Of a stretch of 6,672 bases of DNA, positions 1-6,328 are shown in pieces. Within the stretch, counting starts at the first letter, position 1. Each line of letters starts with the position of its first letter. The position numbers were made by a program, and so were the translations under genes. The notes under the pieces were generated by a model. That model was not told where the DNA came from and searched no databases. It saw nothing but the letters and a program-made list of their open reading frames with translations. This stretch comes from Candidatus Omnitrophota bacterium (lineage in GTDB: Bacteria > Omnitrophota > Gorgyraeia > Gygaellales > Profunditerraquicolaceae): the NCBI GenBank assembly GCA_028716305.1, contig JAQUQA010000065.1, positions 1-6,672 on the forward strand, in the 5' to 3' direction.

Positions 1-395
1 ATCCTGCCCTTGCCTAATTCTTCGCGGATCTTATGCGCGTTGATCTGGATTATCCGGGCGCGGGTATGGCTGGTATCGGTAATAATTCCAACCTGCGCCC
101 CGGTAAAAGATATCGCCTCGTAACCAAGCTTATGAATGGCCATGGCCAAAAGCGCCACCGAGATCTGCTCTCCCGTGGAAAGCAGCATATCCATCTCCCG
201 TTCAGAAGGACGCACGGTAATCTTGCCTGCCAACTCGATCAGCTCGTCAGTAGTATCTCCCAAGGCGGAAACCACCACTACCAGGTCATAACCTTTTTTC
301 TTGTATTCTGTCACCCGTTGGGCCACTTTTTGTATCCGCTCCACGTTGGCCACGGAAGATCCGCCGAATTTCTGAACGATCAACCTTTTACTCAT
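1..395 (-). CDS. lysC: Aspartate kinase, N-terminal part (runs off left edge)
   Basis: Catalyses ATP-dependent phosphorylation of L-aspartate, the first step to lysine, threonine and methionine, in the cytoplasm. The 131 visible residues start MSKRLIVQKFGGSSVANVER, with the nucleotide-binding KFGGSSV signature at residues 9-15. They continue with SALGDTTDELIELA (43-56), the substrate-binding MLLSTGEQIS (70-79) and SFTGAQVGI (96-104), all typical of the amino-acid kinase domain of LysC. The rest of that domain and any C-terminal regulatory ACT domains lie outside the window, so feedback type (lysine or threonine) cannot be judged. The ATG is supported by a strong Shine-Dalgarno (GAGGGGG) ending 4 nt upstream. 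It begins 18 nt after the cstA stop and is the last visible gene of the operon. It supplies aspartyl phosphate for the Hom/ThrC branch encoded upstream. A monofunctional LysC is more likely than a LysC-Hom fusion because a separate hom gene is present. Confidence 0.96.
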   Translation of the reverse strand, partial: MSKRLIVQKFGGSSVANVERIQKVAQRVTEYKKKGYDLVVVVSALGDTTDELIELAGKITVRPSEREMDMLLSTGEQISVALLAMAIHKLGYEAISFTGAQVGIITDTSHTRARIIQINAHKIREELGKGR

Positions 396-399
396 AATT

Positions 400-406
400 C
401 CCCCTC
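400..406 (-). promoter_or_regulatory. Strong ribosome binding site of lysC
   Basis: On the minus strand this reads GAGGGGG, followed by AATT and the ATG of lysC. It is the strongest Shine-Dalgarno in the window and fixes the lysC start. It suggests that lysC is translated independently of the cstA gene before it, whose own start lacks a clear site. Confidence 0.7.
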
Positions 407-413
407 GATGAAT

Positions 414-2006
414 TTATCGCGCTAAAGACCTTTTACCGGGAAAAATCACTTTAACGGCCTCATAGCACATCACACCCGCCGCGGCCAGCATCAGAACCGC
501 GGTAGCCAACAACACCCAATCCCTGCTCATAAAATAATTTCTCGATTGCAGGAGTAACGCGGCAATCGAAGTTAAGAGCATAAAGCACGCCGCCCACAAA
601 GTAAACTTAGCGCTTCTCTTTTTAGAGATCAACCAGCAGCTCAAAACGAATAACGTCAATGCCGCCACCAGCTGATTAGAGGCGCCAAAGGCCGGCCAGA
701 TCTTCATCCATTTTCCACTGAAGGCCAGAGCCGCACCGCAAGCCACAACCAGCGCGGTAGAAAAAAAACGGTTCTTCAGCAGAAATAATTCTTCCGACAG
801 ATAACGGGAGATACGCGTCGCCGTATCCAGAGTAGTCAGTATAAAGGCGTTAAGTATGGTAATGGCGATAAAAGCGCCGTGCCCATGAAGAAACTTATCC
901 GTGACCAACGCGTAACCTTGCGCATAGATCCTTATCGGTGTAAGTGATTTCAATTTTGCCCCCAGGTCGTCTTGTGGGGTAAAAAGAACTGCGGTAACGA
1001 TGATTGCCAGCACTGCCACTACCCCTTCCGCGATCATGGCGCCATAACCGATCCTCCTGGCAAGCTTCTGATTGGAAAGCTGCTTGGAGGATGTCCCGCT
1101 GGAAATCAGGGCATGGAAGCCGGAAACCGCTCCGCAGGCCACGGTGACAAAAAGCATCGGCCATAATTCCTGCCCCCCGGCTTTCCATTCGGTAAAGGCC
1201 GGCAGGGAGATCCGGGGATTAGTCAGGAAAATCCCCAGAAACCCGGCTCCCACGCCTAAAAAAAGCAGGAAACTCGAAAGATAATCCCGCGGCTGCAGGA
1301 GAACATTAACCGGCAATATCGAGGCAAAGTAAGCATACGCAAAAAGCACGGCCAGCCAGAAGAAAAGCCCGGCGTTAACCGGGACAAGGTTGCCAAGAAA
1401 CAAAAGCACCCCCAACCCTGCCAGGCCAAGCAAGGTAGCCAGGAGCGTATTCACCCTTGCCTGATACAAAAGATAACCGACCAGCATGCTCACGGGGATC
1501 AGGCCCAAAGAAGGCAAAACGATCTTCGGTTCCTTGACAAAAGTTTCCGCGCAAAGATAAGCGAAAACCGCTATTACAAGAATAAGCGCCAGCCATACAA
1601 AAAGCGAAAAGATTATCTTTGCCCGGCGCGAAATAGCGTGGCTGGCAATATCCGCTACCGACCCTCCCCCCTCCTTGACCGAGACAATCAAAGAACCGAA
1701 ATCATGGACACCGCCGATAAAGACTGCGCCGAAAATAACCCAAAGTAGTGCCGGCAGCCAGCCCCACAACATCACGGCCATTACCGGACCGATTATCGGG
1801 CCGGCCCCGGAAATCGAAGAAAAGTGATGCCCAAAAAGGACTAACCAGTTCTTTGCCGGGATATAATCCACGGAGTCGTATTTGGCATACGCCGGGGTTG
1901 ACTTCTTGGGATCAACCTGCCAGAGCCTTTCCAGCTTCCTGGCAAAAAAATTGTACCCCCAGAAAAAAATAATTAACGCAGCAAAGAGTATAACCAGAGA
2001 ATTCAT
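414..2006 (-). CDS. cstA: CstA-family transporter (carbon starvation protein), inner membrane
   Basis: A 530-residue, very hydrophobic protein with roughly 14-16 apparent membrane segments, the first at residues 3-21. Family signatures are GHHFSSISGAGPIIGPV (59-75), GGVHDFGSL (98-106), CGAVSGFHALISSGTSSKQ (291-309), TTLDTATRISRY (391-402) and WPAFGASNQLVAALTL (437-452). These identify the CstA/BtsT family, whose studied members in enteric bacteria and Campylobacter import pyruvate and/or peptides. It is shorter than E. coli CstA (about 700 residues), resembling the short form found in many other phyla. The substrate here is unknown. Its position inside a threonine/lysine operon, between the probable homoserine kinase and lysC, suggests a role in amino-acid or carbon-precursor supply, but that is inference. 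The ATG gives a normal hydrophobic N-terminus, yet no good Shine-Dalgarno stands before it: the nearest AAGG lies about 20 nt upstream. Translation may therefore depend on the upstream gene. Confidence 0.93.
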   Translation of the reverse strand: MNSLVILFAALIIFFWGYNFFARKLERLWQVDPKKSTPAYAKYDSVDYIPAKNWLVLFGHHFSSISGAGPIIGPVMAVMLWGWLPALLWVIFGAVFIGGVHDFGSLIVSVKEGGGSVADIASHAISRRAKIIFSLFVWLALILVIAVFAYLCAETFVKEPKIVLPSLGLIPVSMLVGYLLYQARVNTLLATLLGLAGLGVLLFLGNLVPVNAGLFFWLAVLFAYAYFASILPVNVLLQPRDYLSSFLLFLGVGAGFLGIFLTNPRISLPAFTEWKAGGQELWPMLFVTVACGAVSGFHALISSGTSSKQLSNQKLARRIGYGAMIAEGVVAVLAIIVTAVLFTPQDDLGAKLKSLTPIRIYAQGYALVTDKFLHGHGAFIAITILNAFILTTLDTATRISRYLSEELFLLKNRFFSTALVVACGAALAFSGKWMKIWPAFGASNQLVAALTLFVLSCWLISKKRSAKFTLWAACFMLLTSIAALLLQSRNYFMSRDWVLLATAVLMLAAAGVMCYEAVKVIFPGKRSLAR

Positions 2007-2015
2007 GATTAAAAC

Positions 2016-2028
2016 GGCAATAACTGCC
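2016..2028. repeat. Small inverted repeat in the spacer before cstA
   Basis: The 26-nt spacer between the ApgM-like gene and cstA contains GGCAATAACTGCC, an imperfect palindrome (minus strand GGCAGTTATTGCC). It could form a 4-bp GGCA/TGCC stem, or 5 bp with a G-T wobble. Its left arm overlaps the only AAGG-like ribosome binding sequence before cstA. There is no T-run after it, so it is not a convincing terminator. It may be chance in so short a sequence. Confidence 0.25.
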
Positions 2029-2032
2029 TTAT

Positions 2033-3241
2033 CTAATCCTCTACCTGCCTGATGAAATATTCCATCAGCTTGCTTCCGCTATCGAAATAAAGCTGCGACT
2101 TCTCCGCCTCTTTTTCGCAATACCCGGAAAACCCCTGCCCGACTATACCTTTGCCGAAAATACCGAAACAGACCGGATCCGCGACATGCGTTTTTAACAT
2201 GACCGGCGTTGCGTGATCCGGAAGAATAAGCACCCGGAAATTCCTCTTGCGCTTAAACGCGTTTAAGACCGTCCCGACTACCAGCTGGTCGAACCTCTCG
2301 ATCGCGGAGATCTTTTCCCTTAAATCGCCGTTATGCCCGGCTTCGTCCGGCGCTTCCACGTGCACAAAAACAAAATCTTTTTCCTCCAGGGAATTCAATG
2401 CCGCCCTGGCCTTCCCTTCGTAATCCGTATCATAATAACCGGTGGCACCGGGCACGGAAATAACCTCCAAACCCAGGATCACCCCCAGCCCTTTGATCAG
2501 GTCCACGGCGGAGATCACGCTCCCGCTGACTCCGTATTTCTCAATAAATTTCGGCATATTGGGCCTGCGCCCCTGCCCCCAGAGCCAAATCATATTTGCC
2601 GGATTTTCTTTCAAATCAATCCTCACCAGGTTGATCTCATGATTTTCCAGCAGGCGGCGCGAATCCTGCATCAGCTTAATAATCACTTCCGAGTTCTTGC
2701 CCTTGGGGAGATACTGGGTAATATTCTTGCCGGAGATATCGTGAGGGGCCATGCATTCCAAGGCGTCAAAATTATCCCTGGCGCCCCCTTTGATCAGCAG
2801 GAGGTTGCGATAGCTGATACCGGGCGTGAATTTAAAATTTGCATCGCCGAGCTTTTGATCGATAAACTTGATCAGGATATCCGATTCCTTGGAGCTAATA
2901 TGCCCGGCGCTATAATCCACCATGCTGTCTTCACCGGAGACGGTGACTAAGTTACAACGGAAGGCAACATCATCCTCTGCCATATCCACCCCGAGATTTG
3001 CCGCTTCCAGCGGCCCCCTGCCGGTATAATAATCCTGCGGGTCATAACCGAGTATGGAAAGATTGGCGACGTCTGAACCGGGGGTCATCTTGTCCGGTAT
3101 AGTGTTGACCCTGCCGATCGCGCCGTTTTTCACGATATAATCCATATTGGGCGTTCGCGCGGCCTCTAAGGGAGTACGCCCTCCGAGCTCTTCTACCGGA
3201 TAATCCGCCATCCCATCACCGACCAGGACCAGGTATTTCAT
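2033..3241 (-). CDS. ApgM-type AP-superfamily protein, probable homoserine kinase
   Basis: A 402-residue protein of the archaeal-type cofactor-independent phosphoglycerate mutase family. It starts MKYLVLVGDGMADYPVEEL. Residues expected to bind the two metals, or to act as the phospho-acceptor, are all present: Asp9 (GDGMAD), Ser56 (TPGSDVANLS), Asp299 and His303 (APDEAGHNG), Asp342-His343 (LPDHATP) and His352 (KTHVADP). It is therefore a likely active phosphotransferase. Archaeal relatives interconvert 2- and 3-phosphoglycerate. In bacteria a subgroup found beside hom and thrC in genomes without ThrB was proposed to be a homoserine kinase (TIGR02535). This gene sits between thrC and lysC with no ThrB in view, so that role is preferred, while glycolytic mutase activity remains the alternative. 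It begins 20 nt after the coaB stop, in a spacer made largely of heptamer repeats, and has no clear Shine-Dalgarno. Confidence 0.88.
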   Translation of the reverse strand: MKYLVLVGDGMADYPVEELGGRTPLEAARTPNMDYIVKNGAIGRVNTIPDKMTPGSDVANLSILGYDPQDYYTGRGPLEAANLGVDMAEDDVAFRCNLVTVSGEDSMVDYSAGHISSKESDILIKFIDQKLGDANFKFTPGISYRNLLLIKGGARDNFDALECMAPHDISGKNITQYLPKGKNSEVIIKLMQDSRRLLENHEINLVRIDLKENPANMIWLWGQGRRPNMPKFIEKYGVSGSVISAVDLIKGLGVILGLEVISVPGATGYYDTDYEGKARAALNSLEEKDFVFVHVEAPDEAGHNGDLREKISAIERFDQLVVGTVLNAFKRKRNFRVLILPDHATPVMLKTHVADPVCFGIFGKGIVGQGFSGYCEKEAEKSQLYFDSGSKLMEYFIRQVED

Positions 3242-3249
3242 TTTCAGTT

Positions 3250-3277
3250 GTAAGCGGTAAGTTATAAGCTGTAAGCT
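3250..3277. repeat. Heptanucleotide tandem array (AGCTTAC type) at the coaB/ApgM-gene junction
   Basis: On the plus strand four consecutive 7-bp units read GTAAGCG, GTAAGTT, ATAAGCT, GTAAGCT. On the minus strand the consensus is AGCTTAC. A fifth, degenerate unit (AACTGAA on the minus strand) continues to 3243, almost touching the downstream ATG. The array encodes most of the last residues of the CoaB protein (AYSL), and its stop codon TAA falls across a unit boundary. The remainder fills the intergenic space where a ribosome binding site would be expected. The unit differs from that of the array in thrC but the period is the same. Confidence 0.75.
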
Positions 3278-3930
3278 AAAACCTTAGCCAGCTTTTCCGC
3301 CAACTCCTTTCTGTCGCGTACTTTAATCGTCACGCCCCTTTTATCCATAAGGAAACACCGATATGGCCGCAGGCTGTTACCGACAATCAGGTCCGCTTTT
3401 GCCTTTGACATGGCTTTTCTCGAACTGATCAACAGGCCTTTGGGGGCAAGATGCGGCTCCAGCTTAAACATGACTAATTTTGACCTTGGCGAAAATCTGC
3501 GTATCTCCCGGATAATTTTCGGGAGCGGCACTAACTTCAGTTCCTGTTTCTTGTCAGACGACAATTTCCCTTTTATCGTGACTGCTGGACGGAAATCAGC
3601 CACCGCCGCGGAATGAATGATAAAATCATAATTTTCCGCCAATAATTCCCGCTTGATCAGCTTTCTCAACTCTTCAAAGAAGCAAAAACGAATTAATTTA
3701 ACCCCTTTTACAGGGGTGTAGTTACCGACCGGCCCCATAAACAAAGTTACTTTCGCTTTGAGCCGGCTGAATTCTTCAGCCAACAAAATTCCCGTCTTCC
3801 CCGTAGCGATATTACTGATCACCCTGACCGAATCAATGGCCACCCATGTCGGTCCCGCGGTGATCAGGACCTTTTTCCCTTTAAGAACATCGGCCTGATC
3901 TGCCACTCTACTGATCCTGTCAATAACCAA
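3262..3930 (-). CDS. coaB: Stand-alone CoaB-type phosphopantothenate-cysteine ligase domain
   Basis: A 222-residue protein matching the DFP/CoaB domain, which joins 4'-phosphopantothenate to cysteine in CoA synthesis. Recognisable parts are KKVLITAGPT (19-28), the VRVISN segment (35-40, Arg36 and Asn40 like the conserved E. coli Arg206 and Asn210), ATGKTG (42-47), SAAVADFRPA (107-116), the lysine-rich KGKLSSDKK (120-128), and KADLIVGNS (178-186). The usual N-terminal CoaC flavoprotein half is absent and the protein starts only about 16 residues before the domain, so this is a separate CoaB or a relative. The first motif is divergent: WVAIDSVR where E. coli has REPLDPVR, and ATGKTG for SSGKMG. 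The start is uncertain. TTG at 3930 overlaps the thrC end by 11 nt with a poor ribosome site. GTG at 3906 has AGG 9 nt upstream and is a good alternative. Its C-terminus is encoded by a heptamer array. Confidence 0.85.
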   Translation of the reverse strand: MVIDRISRVADQADVLKGKKVLITAGPTWVAIDSVRVISNIATGKTGILLAEEFSRLKAKVTLFMGPVGNYTPVKGVKLIRFCFFEELRKLIKRELLAENYDFIIHSAAVADFRPAVTIKGKLSSDKKQELKLVPLPKIIREIRRFSPRSKLVMFKLEPHLAPKGLLISSRKAMSKAKADLIVGNSLRPYRCFLMDKRGVTIKVRDRKELAEKLAKVLAYSL

Positions 3931-5032
3931 TTTCTTTTAAAATTGCCTTTATCTGAGGTTTAATAACCTTTGGCTGCTTAATCGATTTAATCGCCCTGTC
4001 CGGGTCCTTGAGGCCATGGCCGGTCAGGACACAAACGACCTGTTTCGCTGTGCGTCGCGCGTATTGCGTATTGCGTTTAAAATAATTATTTTTTGCCAGT
4101 TTGAGCAGGCCGGCGACACTGGCCGCGGAAGCGGGTTCGACGAAAACACCGTCTTTTGCCGCCAGAAGCTTGTATGCGGCGATAATCTCTCTATCGGTAA
4201 CCGCATCAATCAGACCGCCTGATTCAGAACGTGCCTCCAGGGCCTGTTTCCAGCTGGCCGGTTTGCCGATACGAATCGCGGTAGCGATTGTCTTGGGATT
4301 ATTGATCGGATGCCCCTTGACGATCGGAGCGGACCCGGACGCCTGGAAACCGAGCATTACCGGCAATCTGGTAGTCTTACCCTCCTGCCTATATTCCCGG
4401 TACCCCTTCCAATAAGCGGTGATATTACCGGCATTGCCTACGGGTAAAGAGTGATAAAAAGGCGCGTCACCCAGGCAATCACAAATTTCAAAGCTGGAGG
4501 TCTTTTGCCCCTCAATCCGGTAAGGATTAAGCGAATTCACCAGGATGATCGGGTAGGTTGCGGAAATTTCTTTGACCAGATCCAGAGCAACGTCAAAATT
4601 TCCGTCAACGGCCAGGACCACCGCGCCGTGGATGAGCGCCTGGCTAAGCTTACCCAGGGCAATCGCCCCTTTGGGAATCAAAACTACGCATTTTAATCCG
4701 CAGCGCGCGGAATATGCGGCAGCGGAAGCCGAGGTATTTCCGGTGGAAGCGCAGATCACCGCACGAGAACCCTCTTCCAGGGCCTTGGAGATAGCCATGG
4801 TCATTCCCCGATCCTTAAAGGATCCGGTAGGATTCAGACCTTCCAATTTTAAAAAAACCTCAAACCCTTTTCCCAATATCCCGCTCAATGAACTCGAATA
4901 CAAAAGCGGGGTATTACCTTCCAAAAGAGAAACAACCGGGGTTTTATCCGTAACCGGAAGATACTTTTTATACTTCCTGATCACCCCGGGATACCCTGAA
5001 TTCAGCGGATCGGCTTTGGTTTTCTTTATCAT
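3920..5032 (-). CDS. thrC: Threonine synthase
   Basis: A 370-residue PLP enzyme that converts O-phosphohomoserine to threonine, the last step of the pathway. Visible marks are EGNTPLLYS (38-46), the PLP-lysine motif NPTGSFKDRGM with Lys73 (67-77), ASTGNTSASAAAYSA (95-109), the phosphate-binding loop VGNAGN (198-203), VEPASAASVAGLLKLAK (298-314) and CVLTGHGLKDPD (334-345). Length and motifs fit the compact bacterial/archaeal class (B. subtilis-like) rather than the long E. coli/yeast type. It overlaps hom by 4 nt (ATGA), implying translational coupling, and has a Shine-Dalgarno AGAGG inside the hom end. Between YFK (317-319) and VVCVLTG, members known to me have only a few residues. Here the stretch KRNTQYARRT (319-328) is encoded by a 7-bp tandem repeat and looks like an insertion of about 7-8 residues. 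No catalytic motif is disturbed. Confidence 0.97.
   Translation of the reverse strand: MIKKTKADPLNSGYPGVIRKYKKYLPVTDKTPVVSLLEGNTPLLYSSSLSGILGKGFEVFLKLEGLNPTGSFKDRGMTMAISKALEEGSRAVICASTGNTSASAAAYSARCGLKCVVLIPKGAIALGKLSQALIHGAVVLAVDGNFDVALDLVKEISATYPIILVNSLNPYRIEGQKTSSFEICDCLGDAPFYHSLPVGNAGNITAYWKGYREYRQEGKTTRLPVMLGFQASGSAPIVKGHPINNPKTIATAIRIGKPASWKQALEARSESGGLIDAVTDREIIAAYKLLAAKDGVFVEPASAASVAGLLKLAKNNYFKRNTQYARRTAKQVVCVLTGHGLKDPDRAIKSIKQPKVIKPQIKAILKEIGY
4051..4078. repeat. Heptanucleotide tandem array (ATACGCA type) inside thrC
   Basis: Four contiguous 7-bp units on the plus strand read TGCGTCG, CGCGTAT, TGCGTAT, TGCGTTT; the minus-strand consensus is ATACGCA. The array lies wholly within the thrC reading frame and codes for residues 319-328 (KRNTQYARRT). 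Three units equal 21 bp, or exactly seven codons, so gain or loss of three units keeps the frame. Confidence 0.75.
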
Positions 5033-6324
5033 AATTCCTCTATCCTGATAGCTATGGATTTCTCTCTCACCACATGCAGCCGGTCGATCTCCGATAAAGC
5101 CAGGCGCAGCTCTTTTTCCCTGGCTTCGTGAACGATCATCACGATAGGCACTATCTGTGAACGCGACCTCTCCTTCTGGGTCACCGAGGCGATACTGATA
5201 CCGAATTTCGCCAGGATCCCGGAGACATGCGCCAGGACGCCCGGCTTGTCGATCGCTGAAAAACGAATGTAATAACGCCCTTTGATATCTTCGATCCGGC
5301 AGAGTTTTTTGACGGATCTATCCTCGATGATGTTTAAGGTTGACCTGAACAACCCCGCCTTGATGTCCTGGGTAAGATCAACCAGGTCGGAGACGACCGC
5401 GGAAGCGGCAGAAAACTGGCCGGCCCCGGGACCGTAGAACATAAGATTACCCGCCAGATCGGTAGAAACGTAAATCGCGTTATAGACGCCGGATACCGAA
5501 GATAATAAATGCGACCTCGGAATAAGGGTCGGGTGGACCCGGACCTGCAGTTCGTTATTGTCTTTTTTGGCAATAGCCAGCAATTTAATTTCGAAACCAA
5601 GCTCTTTAGCATAATTCACGTCTGCCAGCGAGACCTGGGAGATACCCTCCACAAAAACGTCCTGGAGGCTGACCAGCTTGCCGAAGCATAAATACGCCAG
5701 AATGATCAGCTTATGGGCCGAATCGATACCTTCGATATCCAAAGACGGGTCCTTCTCGGCAAACCCTTTTTCTTTTGCCTGTTTCAGGGCGTCGGGAAAA
5801 GACCGGTTATTAGCGGACATCTCGGAAAGCACAAAGTTGGAGGTCCCGTTTACGATGCCGAAAATATTGTTGAAGCGATTGGCCACCAGCCCCTCGCGCA
5901 AAGACTTGATGATCGGGATGCCCGCCCCCACCGACGCTTCGAAATAAATATTCTTGCCGCGGTCCCGGGCCAGGGCGAAAAGCTCTTTGCCGTTCTGCGC
6001 CAATAACGCCTTATTCGCGGTAACAACATTTTTTCCGCTTTTTAAGGCGCCGCTGATAAATTCCTTTGCCGGATTGATCCCCCCAATGAGCTCCACCACT
6101 ATGTCGATCTGCGGATCATCGATGATTTCCGAGGCTTTCGAGGTCAATAACCCCTTGTCAATACTAACGTTTCTTTTGGAAAGAATATCCTTGTCGCAGA
6201 TCTTCTTGATATTAATCTCGACACCGATTTTTTCCGCAAGAAAATTCTTCTTCTCACGCAGGATCTTGACCACTCCGGAACCGACATTACCGAACCCGAT
6301 CAAACCGATATTCATCTTTTTCAT
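5029..6324 (-). CDS. hom: Homoserine dehydrogenase with C-terminal ACT domain
   Basis: A 431-residue enzyme reducing aspartate semialdehyde to homoserine with NAD(P)H. The Rossmann motif GFGNVGSG is at 10-17, TANKALLA at 102-109, VNGTSNF at 158-164, and the catalytic-region motif EKDPSLDIEGIDSAHKL at 190-206, including the conserved Lys205. FYGPGAGQFSAASAVVSDL (296-314) closes the catalytic part. Residues about 350-425 (YYIRFSAIDKPGVLAHVSGIL and onward) form an ACT domain, the usual site of threonine feedback inhibition in this class of Hom. Length is normal for the monofunctional enzyme. It starts 4 nt after the PilZ gene ends. AAAGG lies 8 nt before the ATG chosen here; a second ATG three codons later (6315) is possible. 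The end overlaps thrC by 4 nt. Confidence 0.97.
   Translation of the reverse strand: MKKMNIGLIGFGNVGSGVVKILREKKNFLAEKIGVEINIKKICDKDILSKRNVSIDKGLLTSKASEIIDDPQIDIVVELIGGINPAKEFISGALKSGKNVVTANKALLAQNGKELFALARDRGKNIYFEASVGAGIPIIKSLREGLVANRFNNIFGIVNGTSNFVLSEMSANNRSFPDALKQAKEKGFAEKDPSLDIEGIDSAHKLIILAYLCFGKLVSLQDVFVEGISQVSLADVNYAKELGFEIKLLAIAKKDNNELQVRVHPTLIPRSHLLSSVSGVYNAIYVSTDLAGNLMFYGPGAGQFSAASAVVSDLVDLTQDIKAGLFRSTLNIIEDRSVKKLCRIEDIKGRYYIRFSAIDKPGVLAHVSGILAKFGISIASVTQKERSRSQIVPIVMIVHEAREKELRLALSEIDRLHVVREKSIAIRIEEL
5037..5041 (-). promoter_or_regulatory. Ribosome binding site of thrC inside the hom end
   Basis: The minus strand reads AGAGG, then AATT, then the thrC ATG. It overlaps the last codons of hom, just before the ATGA stop/start overlap. 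This supports the thrC start and suggests coupled, roughly matched expression of Hom and ThrC. Confidence 0.65.
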
Positions 6325-6328
6325 GACC

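Noticed and set aside
396..413. Terminator between cstA and lysC
   Set aside because: The 18-nt gap is occupied by the lysC ribosome binding site and has no stem followed by a T-run.
33..425. Plus-strand open frame of 130 codons at the left end
   Set aside because: It lies opposite lysC, whose frame carries the KFGGSSV and LSTGEQIS motifs, and its translation resembles no family.
2333..2950. Long plus-strand open frame (205 codons) opposite the ApgM-like gene
   Set aside because: It is antisense to a clearly conserved enzyme, its translation shows no recognisable domain, and it has no credible ribosome site. It is a shadow of the codon usage of the minus-strand gene.
4572..5048. Plus-strand open frame of 158 codons opposite thrC
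   Set aside because: The minus-strand frame is an intact threonine synthase; the opposite frame has no domain features.
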